NCBI RefSeq assembly: GCF_014640435.1
Contig: NZ_BMGY01000006.1
Location: 1 to 64,000, forward strand
Source: Hymenobacter frigidus
Lineage (GTDB): Bacteria; Bacteroidota; Bacteroidia; Cytophagales; Hymenobacteraceae
DNA: 64,000 nt
Direction: 5' to 3'
Shown here: piece after piece, positions 57,457 through 64,000 of the stretch
Layout: every line of letters begins with the position of its first letter
Position numbering within the stretch: position 1 is the stretch's first letter
The notes under the pieces: generated by a model
What the model was told of the DNA's origin: nothing
Database searches by the model: none
Seen by the model: the letters and a program-made list of their open reading frames with translations, nothing else
Translations under genes and position numbers: made by a program

Positions 57457-60400
57457 ATGCCCACAACCTTGTCCCCGGTTGACTTACTGCCCGTCTTCAA
57501 TGCCCAACCTGGCGCCACGCTATTGTTGTCGCCGGAGTGGGTGATAGTGGGCGCCAGCGACGACTACCTGGCCGCGACCCTGACCCAGCGAGCCGCCATC
57601 GTCGGGCAGTTCATTTTCGACGCCTTTCCCGACAACCCCGACAACCCCGAGGCCAACGCCGTGGCCAACGTGCGCGCCTCGCTCGCCCAGGTAATGGCCA
57701 CCGGCCGGCCGCACGAAATGGCCCCGCAGCATTACGACGTGCCCGACCCGGCGCAGCCCGGCGGGTTTGTGGAGCGCCACTGGCAGCCGCGCCACACGCC
57801 CGTGCTCGACGCGGCCGGGCAGGTGCAGTTCATTATTCATTCCGTCCAGGACATCACCGCCAACCGCTTGGCCGAGCGGCAGCTGCGCGAAAGCCAGGCC
57901 GCCGAACAAGCCGCCCGCGCCGACGCCGAGCAGCAGCGCACCGAGTTGCGGCGCATCTTCCAGGAGGCGCCCGTGGCCATGGGCCTGCTGCGCGGCCCCG
58001 ACTTCGTGGTGGAATGGGCCAACCCCCGCATGGGCCAGATTTGGGGGCGGCCCGTGGCGCAGGTGCAGGGCCGGCCGCATTTCGAAGCCCTGCCCGACCT
58101 GGCCGGCCAGGGCTTCGAGCAGGTGTTTGCCGACGTGTTGACCACGGGCCGGACGCGCACTTTCCAAGAACGGCTGGTGCGCATCGGGCAGGACCCGCAG
58201 TCCTACCACGGCTATTTCAACATCACGTACCAGCCCGTGTACGACGGACCGGAGCGCATCACCGGCATCCTGGCGTATGCCGTGGAGGTGACGGAGCAGG
58301 TGCGCGTCCGCCAGCAGGTGGAGCAGCTCAACCAGGAGCTGGAAACCCGCGTGCAGGAGCGCACCCGGGCCGCGCTGGCCCTGCAAGCCGACCTGCTGGT
58401 CGCCGCCCAGCACCAAGCCGACCAGCGGGCCCTGCTCTACCAGATATTCGAGCAAACCCCGGCCGTAGTTGCCCTGCTGCGTGGCCCCGGCCACCGGTTT
58501 GAGTACGTGAACCCCGCCTACCAGGCCATCTTCCCCGGCTGCCAGCTGGTGGGCCTGAACGTGGTGGAGGCCGTGCCGGAGTTGGCCGCGCAGGGCTTCG
58601 TGGCCCTGCTGGACCGCGCCTACCAAACCGGCGAAACCTACTACGGCCAGGAGCTGCCCTTCACGCCGCCGCCCGCCCCGGGGGAAGTGCCGCGCACCGG
58701 CAACTACAACTTCACCTACCAGGCCTACCGGGAAAGCGGCGCGGTGGCCGGCGTCTCCGTTTTCGCCTACGACGTCACCGAGCAGGTGCTGGCCCGCCAG
58801 GAGCGCGAGGCGCAGCAGCGGCAATTGCACAACTTGTTCATGCAGGCCCCGGCGCCCATCTGCATCCTCGACGGCCCGGAGCTGGTGTACCAGCTGGTGA
58901 ACCCCGCCTACCAGCGCGTTTTTCCCGGCCGTGCGCTGCTGGGCAAGCCCCTGCTCGTGGCCCTGCCCGAACTAATCGGCCTGCCGTTGCTCGACGAACT
59001 CCAGCGCGTGTACGACACGGGCGAAACCTTCGTGGCCCACGAGCTGCCCCTGCAGTTGGCCCGGGACGAGAACGGCCCGCTGGAGGAAGTCGTCGCGACC
59101 TTTACGTACCAGGCCCGCCGCAACGCCGCGGGCGCCGTGGACGGCGTGCTCGTGTTTGCCTACGAAGTGACCGAGCAAGTCCGCGCCCGGCACGCGGTGG
59201 AAGCCAGCGAGCAGCAGGTCCGCGCCCTGGTTGAAAGCGCCTCCTTTGCCATCGGCGTGTACGTGGGCCCCGACCTGCGCATTCAGGTCGCCAATGAGGC
59301 CCTGCTGACGGCCTGGGGCAAAGGGCCGAACGTTCTGGGCCAGCGCGTTGCCGACGTGCTGCCCGAGCTGGTCGGGCAGGCCATTTTCCAGCACTTGCAG
59401 CAGGTGCTGACCACCGGCGAGGCCCTGCACTTGCGCAACGAACGGGTGGAGCTGCTCATCGACGGTCGCTTGCAATCGTACTGTTACAACTACAGCTTTA
59501 CCCCGCTGCGCGACGCGCAAGGGCAGGTGTACGGCGTGCTGAACACGGCCGCCGACGTCACCGACCTGGCCCAGGCCCGCCAGCGCCTCGAAGCCTACGC
59601 CGCCGAGCTGCAGGAAAGCGAGGCGCGCTTCCGCACCATGGCCGACGCCGCCCCCAACCTGGTGTGGGCCGCGAACCCCGATTCGTCCGTGCGCTACCTC
59701 AACCGGGCCTTTCTCGACTTTGTGGGGCTGCGCACCGAGGAAGAATACATCGCCACGGGCTGGCGTACCTACGTCCACCCGAACGAGCTCGCCTTGACCC
59801 AACATACCTTGTCGGAGGCCATCGCGCAGCGCATTCCTTTCGTGCTGGAGCTCCGCATGCTACGCCACGACGGGCAGTTCCGGTGGATGCTGGCCCAGGG
59901 GGCGCCGAGCTACCTGGCGGGCGGCGAGTTGTACGGCTACGTGGGCTCAGCCATCGACATCACCGAGCTCAAGCAAGCCAACGAGCAGCTCACCCGCACC
60001 AATCAGGACCTGGACAACTTCGTGTACGCGGCCTCCCACGACCTCAAGCAGCCCGTCAATAACCTCGCCGGGCTCTTGTTGGAGTTGCAGCGCAGCGTCG
60101 TATTTGCGGAACCGTCCGAGGAGCAGCTGCTCGTGCCCATGGTGCGCGAGGCGCTGCAGCAGCTGAGCAACACCATCGATGATTTGGCCACCCTGGGCCA
60201 GGCTCAGCAAACCAGCCTGGCGCCCACGGAGCGGGTGTCGCTCGACGACCTGACCGAAGAGGTAATCAATGCCCTGGAGCCGCAGGTGCGGGCGGCTCGG
60301 GCCCGCATCACCACGGATTTTACGTCCTGGCCGGTCCTGGCCTTTGCCCGGGCCAACCTGCGCACCATCCTGCTCAACCTGCTGGGCAACTCGCTCAAGT

Positions 60401-60678
60401 ACGCCGACCCCGCGCGCCCGGCCCGCATCCATGTTTCGGTGTGGGCGGAGCAGGGCTGCCCGGTGCTGGTGGTGGAAGACAACGGGCTGGGCTTCGACGC
60501 CGACAAGCACGGCGCGGAGCTGTTTCAGCTCTTCCGGCGTCTGCACACCCACACCCCCGGCACCGGCGTGGGCCTGTACCTGGTTCACCGCATTGTGGAG
60601 GCCACCGGCGGCACTATCGCAGTGGACAGCCAGCCGGGCGAAGGAGCGACGTTCCGCATCCGCTTTGGCCGTTGTTGA
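57457..60678 (+). CDS. Multi-PAS sensor histidine kinase
   Basis: 1073 residues from ATG 57457. No signal peptide or membrane segment, so it is cytoplasmic. About six PAS-type domains are stacked (about 15-130, 160-285, 330-450, 455-585, 590-710 and 725-845), with a short coiled coil around 285-325 after domain two. The HisKA H-box is NFVYAASHDLKQPVNNLAG (His near 863), and the HATPase domain has NLLGNSLKYADP, VEDNGLGFD, LFRRLHTHTPGTGVGLYLV and DSQPGEGATFRIRF. No response regulator is adjacent. Its repeated YNFTYQ and TYQ PAS motifs suggest internal duplication. Confidence 0.92.
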   Translation: MPTTLSPVDLLPVFNAQPGATLLLSPEWVIVGASDDYLAATLTQRAAIVGQFIFDAFPDNPDNPEANAVANVRASLAQVMATGRPHEMAPQHYDVPDPAQPGGFVERHWQPRHTPVLDAAGQVQFIIHSVQDITANRLAERQLRESQAAEQAARADAEQQRTELRRIFQEAPVAMGLLRGPDFVVEWANPRMGQIWGRPVAQVQGRPHFEALPDLAGQGFEQVFADVLTTGRTRTFQERLVRIGQDPQSYHGYFNITYQPVYDGPERITGILAYAVEVTEQVRVRQQVEQLNQELETRVQERTRAALALQADLLVAAQHQADQRALLYQIFEQTPAVVALLRGPGHRFEYVNPAYQAIFPGCQLVGLNVVEAVPELAAQGFVALLDRAYQTGETYYGQELPFTPPPAPGEVPRTGNYNFTYQAYRESGAVAGVSVFAYDVTEQVLARQEREAQQRQLHNLFMQAPAPICILDGPELVYQLVNPAYQRVFPGRALLGKPLLVALPELIGLPLLDELQRVYDTGETFVAHELPLQLARDENGPLEEVVATFTYQARRNAAGAVDGVLVFAYEVTEQVRARHAVEASEQQVRALVESASFAIGVYVGPDLRIQVANEALLTAWGKGPNVLGQRVADVLPELVGQAIFQHLQQVLTTGEALHLRNERVELLIDGRLQSYCYNYSFTPLRDAQGQVYGVLNTAADVTDLAQARQRLEAYAAELQESEARFRTMADAAPNLVWAANPDSSVRYLNRAFLDFVGLRTEEEYIATGWRTYVHPNELALTQHTLSEAIAQRIPFVLELRMLRHDGQFRWMLAQGAPSYLAGGELYGYVGSAIDITELKQANEQLTRTNQDLDNFVYAASHDLKQPVNNLAGLLLELQRSVVFAEPSEEQLLVPMVREALQQLSNTIDDLATLGQAQQTSLAPTERVSLDDLTEEVINALEPQVRAARARITTDFTSWPVLAFARANLRTILLNLLGNSLKYADPARPARIHVSVWAEQGCPVLVVEDNGLGFDADKHGAELFQLFRRLHTHTPGTGVGLYLVHRIVEATGGTIAVDSQPGEGATFRIRFGRC

Positions 60679-60733
60679 AAGGATAGTCCAGAAGTCGCCT
60701 TTTGGGCGTGCCGTTGCTTTGGCGAACTGGCCG

Positions 60734-60902
60734 TTAAGTGCCCACGCATAAGTAACCGGATAAAGAAGAACGTCATTCCGAGCTTGCCGAGGAATCTCGC
60801 TCGCGCCAGTGGGCGGCGCGGATGACTCCGGCAAGATTCCTCGGCAAGCTCGGAATGACGTTCTTTTTGATTGACTACGGTTACTTATGCGCGACTGTTT
60901 AA
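60734..60902. repeat. Full-length family B element (about 169 bp)
   Basis: Core arms 60767-60800 and the complement ending 60864 (AGAACGTCATTCCGAGCTTG type). Outer arms CGCATAAGTAACCG (60745-60758) and CGGTTACTTATGCG (60878-60891), ending TTAAGTG on the left, as in the copy at 53613. It lies between the two kinases. Confidence 0.85.
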
Positions 60903-60978
60903 TGAATTATTGCCCACCGTTGCTGCGCCCCGAACCGGGAGTGTTTTTCTTTCTTTGCTGAACTCCCCCCGTCTGCTC

Positions 60979-62608
60979 ATGGCCCCTGGTACTCCCGATT
61001 CTCCTCCCGCCGCACGCTTCCTGCCCGAGGGCTTGCTGCTCGACCTGCTAGGGGTTTCGCTCACCGGCGTCAACGTGCTGCACCCGGTCTACGGTCCCAC
61101 CGGCGAGATTGAAGACTTTGCCATCGACTACCTCAACCCCGCCGGCCAGCGCATGAGCGGCCTGGCCGAGCGCCCCGGCGGCACGCTGCTCACCTGCTTT
61201 CCGCACGCCACCGTGGCCGGCATCCTGGGCTACTACCGGCGCGTGTACCTGGCCGGGGCCACCACCGTTCACGAAGTCAACTACCAGGCCGACGGGCTCG
61301 ACAACTATTTCTGCCTCGCTGCCCGGCGCAGCGGCGACCTCTTGGTGGTCAGCTTCACCGACACCAGCGACCAGGACCGCAGCGCCGTCGAACAAGCCCT
61401 GCGCCAGAGCCAGGCCCGCGTGCAAGCCGCCCGCGCCGCCGCCGAGCACCAGCGCAACGAGCTGCGGGACCTGCTGGCGCAGGCCCCCGTGGCGGTGGCG
61501 GTCTACCAGGGCCCGCAGCACCGCGTGGCCGTGGCCAATGCCGCCACGCTAGCCATCTGGGACCGCGCGTGGGCCGACGTGCGGGACCGGCCCGTGTTCG
61601 AGGTGCTGCCCGAAGCGGCGGACCCCGCCCTGGTGGCCGTATTCGACCAGGTATTTACCACCGGCACCCCCTACCACGCCCACGAGCTGGCCACGACCAT
61701 CACCCGCCGCGGACAACCCGAGACGGTGTACTGGAACTTCGTGTTTCAGCCCGACCGCCAGTCTGAAGGCCGCATCCGCGGCATTGTGTCCGTCGGCACC
61801 GACGTGAGCGAGCAAGTGCGGGCCCGCCACTTGGTCGAAGAAGGCCACCGGCAGGAGCAGGCGTTCAACCGGGAGCTGACGGTTGCCAACGAGGGGCTCA
61901 CGCGCACCAACGTGGACCTGGACAACTTCATTTACACGGCCTCGCACGGCCTCGCACGACCTCATCGTCCCCATCGCCAACATTGAAGGCCTGCTGCACG
62001 CCCTGGCCCGGGAATTGCCCCCGGCGGCCCTGGTGGGCGACGTGGCCGAAATGCTGCACCTCATGGAACGGGCCACCGAGCGCTTCCGGCGCACCATCGA
62101 GCAGCTCACCGACGTGAGCCGGCTGCAACAGGCGCACGCCCAGACCGACACGCAGGCACTGCTGGCCGCCGTGGTGGAGGAAGTGCGGCTCGACCTGCTG
62201 CCGCTCGTGCAGCAAACCCAGGCCCAGCTCACCGTCGATGTGCCGGCCACCACCTCCTTGCCGCTTTCCGAAAAGAACTTGCGGAGCGTGGTCTACAACC
62301 TGCTCAGCAACGCCCTCAAATACCGCCACCCCGACCGGGCACCCGCGGTGCGGCTCACTTACTTCCGGCAGGACCAACACCATGTGCTGCGTGTGCAGGA
62401 CAACGGCCTCGGCTTTGACGTCGCCGAGGTCAAGGGCAAACTCTTTGGCATGTTCCAGCGCTTGCACACCCACGTCGAAGGGTCGGGCATCGGCCTCTAC
62501 ATGGTCAAAAAGATAGTCGAAAACAGCGGCGGGCGCATCGACGTGCAGAGCCAACCCGGCGAAGGCACCACCTTCACCGTCTATTTCCCCGTACATCCGA
62601 CGGCTTAA
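60979..62608 (+). pseudogene. PAS histidine kinase broken by a 10-bp tandem duplication
   Basis: Two overlapping frames make one kinase. Frame one (to 61986) has two PAS domains (about 55-150 and 195-300) and reaches LDNFIYTASH, the start of the H-box. Frame two (from about 61958 to 62608) continues DLIVPIANIEGLL with HisKA and HATPase motifs NLLSNALKYRHPD, VQDNGLGFD, MFQRLHTHVEGSGIGLYMV and QSQPGEG. The only obstacle is GGCCTCGCAC repeated exactly at 61938-61947 and 61948-61957; removing one copy restores a single frame of 575 codons from TTG 60871 or 539 from ATG 60979. As it stands the product ends shortly after the phospho-acceptor His. Confidence 0.88.
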
Positions 62609-62630
62609 TTTCTTTCTCCAGCTTCTCTGA

Positions 62631-62666
62631 CCAGAACGAGCGGACCAACTGGCCCGCTCGTTCTGG
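62631..62666 (+). terminator. Terminator after the broken kinase
   Basis: CCAGAACGAGCGG pairs with CCGCTCGTTCTGG around ACCAACTGGC. Nearly the same as the hairpin at 57355-57388. Confidence 0.78.
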
Positions 62667-62716
62667 TTAATCCTATGCATACCGCTCCATCACTCGGAGC
62701 ACAGTGGTAGCCCGTT

Positions 62717-63430
62717 CTAGTTGCTGTCAATCACCCGGCCCGAGCCTGGCGTAGTGGCCGTGATAACCGGCCGGCCCTTGTAGCGCACGTTGCCGCTGCC
62801 CGGCACCGTAGCCCGCAGCGTCGACGTGGCCCACACTTCCGCATTACCCGACCCCGATACCGTCGCATCCGTGTTGGCGCTGCTCAGGCCAAAGCCCCGG
62901 TAAAAGCCCGAGCCCGTCACGCTCACGGTCTGGTTGGCCGTGGTGCCCACCAACTCTACCGGCCCCGAGCCCTTCACCTCCACGTTCACGGCCGTGGCCA
63001 CCAGCCCCAGGCTGATGCTGCCCGACCCGGTATTCACAATGGAGACATCGGAGAAAGTAAACGGACTCGTCCCCCGCACCGCGCCCGGCCCGGTCAGAAT
63101 CAGCCGCCGCAGCCGGGGCATGGTCACCTCAACCGTCATCCGGTCCTGGTCGGGCACGTTGCCGTCAAACTCCATTTTCCATGTACCGTTATCCACATCA
63201 GTCCGCAGCTGCCGTACCACGTCCGCGTTGCCGCCACGCAGCTCCACCTTTTGCGTGGGCCCTTCGGTCAGCACCACCGCAGAGCCCGCTTTCACCTCCA
63301 GGCCCTCAAAATTGGCCAGGCGGATTTCCTGGCTCATCGGGCCAGCTTTGTCTTTGCTGCAACCGCCGAGCAGCACCAGCACCGAGAACAACAGGCCCGC
63401 CAGTCGCAGGGGAAAAATAGGCTTTTTCAT
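62717..63430 (-). CDS. DUF2807 (head GIN domain) lipoprotein
   Basis: 237 residues from ATG 63430. Lipobox LLGGC (Cys near 24). The mature protein, FEGLEVKAGSAVVLTEGPTQKVELRGGNADVV..., leads to right-handed beta-helix-like repeats rich in SGSG/GSG turns (TGSGSISLGL, KGSGPVELVG, TGSGFYRGFG, SGSGNAEVWA, PGSGNVRYKG), the signature of DUF2807. Function unknown, probably outer-membrane associated. The next gene is 71 bp upstream on the same strand. Confidence 0.88.
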   Translation of the reverse strand: MKKPIFPLRLAGLLFSVLVLLGGCSKDKAGPMSQEIRLANFEGLEVKAGSAVVLTEGPTQKVELRGGNADVVRQLRTDVDNGTWKMEFDGNVPDQDRMTVEVTMPRLRRLILTGPGAVRGTSPFTFSDVSIVNTGSGSISLGLVATAVNVEVKGSGPVELVGTTANQTVSVTGSGFYRGFGLSSANTDATVSGSGNAEVWATSTLRATVPGSGNVRYKGRPVITATTPGSGRVIDSN

Positions 63431-63501
63431 AATCAAAGAAAGAGTAAAAGAGAAACGCGGGAAGGATTTTTCAGCCCATCTCGCCCCCAACGTAGCGCGG
63501 C

Positions 63502-63879
63502 TTAATCCCGCTTGTAGTCCTTGTCGCCGCGGTGTTCTTCATCGTTGCGGCGGCGCTCCTTCTCGGCCCGGCGCAGCTCCCGGTCGGCCTCGTAGCGAAT
63601 CCGCTCCCGCTCGTCAGTCCCGGCGTAGGGCCGGTCCTCAACGTCCACGTTGGCGCCTTTTTCCACCGCTTTAGCGTGGTCCTCCAGCGCATTCGCGCGC
63701 GTTTCGGCGTCGGCGCGCACCTGCTTGGCCACGGCTCGGGTCCGCTTGGCATCGGCTTCGGCCTGCGCTTCGTTGGCTTCTTCGATGGCGTTGTCGGCTT
63801 CGCGCCGCTTTTGGTCTTCTTGGCTGCAGCTGCCCAGCAGCAAAGCCGCCGACAGGAGGCTAAGGACGGAGTATTTCAT
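63502..63879 (-). CDS. Small charged lipoprotein
   Basis: 125 residues from ATG 63879 (the preceding TTG is not needed). Lipobox LLGSC (Cys near 18). The rest is a highly charged helix, READNAIEEANEAQAEADAKRTRAVAKQVRAD and so on, then an Arg/Glu/Asp-rich tail. It is probably a coiled-coil periplasmic lipoprotein. No family recognised. The remaining 120 bases of the window show no feature. Confidence 0.72.
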   Translation of the reverse strand: MKYSVLSLLSAALLLGSCSQEDQKRREADNAIEEANEAQAEADAKRTRAVAKQVRADAETRANALEDHAKAVEKGANVDVEDRPYAGTDERERIRYEADRELRRAEKERRRNDEEHRGDKDYKRD

Positions 63880-64000
63880 CAATTATCAGGGAATTCACGC
63901 CCAGCAGACGTGGTGAGATAGTAGCGCATATACGGCCGGCGCCCTGCACATGTTAACCCCCGGCCCAGTCAGAAACGCCCGACCGCTCAGCGAGCAGTCG

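Overview
The window is high-GC, gene-dense chromosomal DNA from a Bacteroidota bacterium, most likely a Cytophagales relative of Hymenobacter. The evidence is a DUF4249 lipoprotein paired with a carboxypeptidase-regulatory-type TonB-dependent receptor, a cargo protein with a type IX secretion (T9SS) C-terminal signal, TAnnTTTG-type promoter boxes, a stand-alone dnaK, and many small lipoproteins. No rRNA, tRNA, CRISPR array or intact transposase was recognised.

Layout. 1-8.7 kb: dnaK with its terminator, an AT-rich DUF3592-like gene, an alpha/beta hydrolase carrying an in-frame repeat insertion, an RsuA/RluB-type pseudouridine synthase, an MBL-fold hydrolase, a Rossmann protein and a VWA membrane protein. 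9-21.9 kb: an outer-membrane-type protein, fabG, a geranylgeranyl-reductase-like flavoprotein, a TPR lipoprotein, lpdA, a TonB-domain protein, an EamA transporter, rarA, sppA and purine nucleoside phosphorylase. 22-28.4 kb: lipocalin-like lipoprotein, DUF4249 plus TonB receptor, thioredoxin, a secreted protein, an HNH protein and a hypothetical. 28.4-36.9 kb: sbcC and sbcD separated by an opposite-strand hydrolase, an AT-rich secreted protein, and an MBL-rhodanese fusion. 37-44.6 kb: T9SS cargo, a MITE, two Spy-like proteins, an amino-acid permease, a DUF2945 protein and a RICIN-PD40-OmpA protein. 44.7-51.4 kb: a seven-gene minus-strand cluster built round a SpeD homologue and a membrane-anchored SpeE homologue, with DUF4178, DUF350, a small membrane protein, a Tat-type FAD amine oxidoreductase and a histidine-rich membrane protein. 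51.5-57.3 kb: a CDF transporter and a pair of ferritin-like proteins among wreckage (corA, recombinase, transposase and antiporter relics). 57.4-64 kb: a large multi-PAS histidine kinase, a second kinase broken by a 10-bp duplication, and two lipoproteins.

Most worth following up. (1) The SpeD/SpeE/DUF350/DUF4178 cluster looks like a polyamine-type chemistry coupled to the membrane or envelope; its SpeD has Ser where the catalytic Cys is expected. (2) At least two families of long intergenic palindromes occur here. They sit between genes, sometimes supply the stop codons of both flanking genes, fill a divergent promoter region, and lie at the break of a corA relic. (3) A kinase is frameshifted by a perfect 10-bp tandem duplication at its phospho-acceptor histidine. 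(4) An open chimeric reading frame joins a transposase tail to the C-terminus of a CPA1 antiporter.

All family names come from reading motifs by eye; no database search was run.
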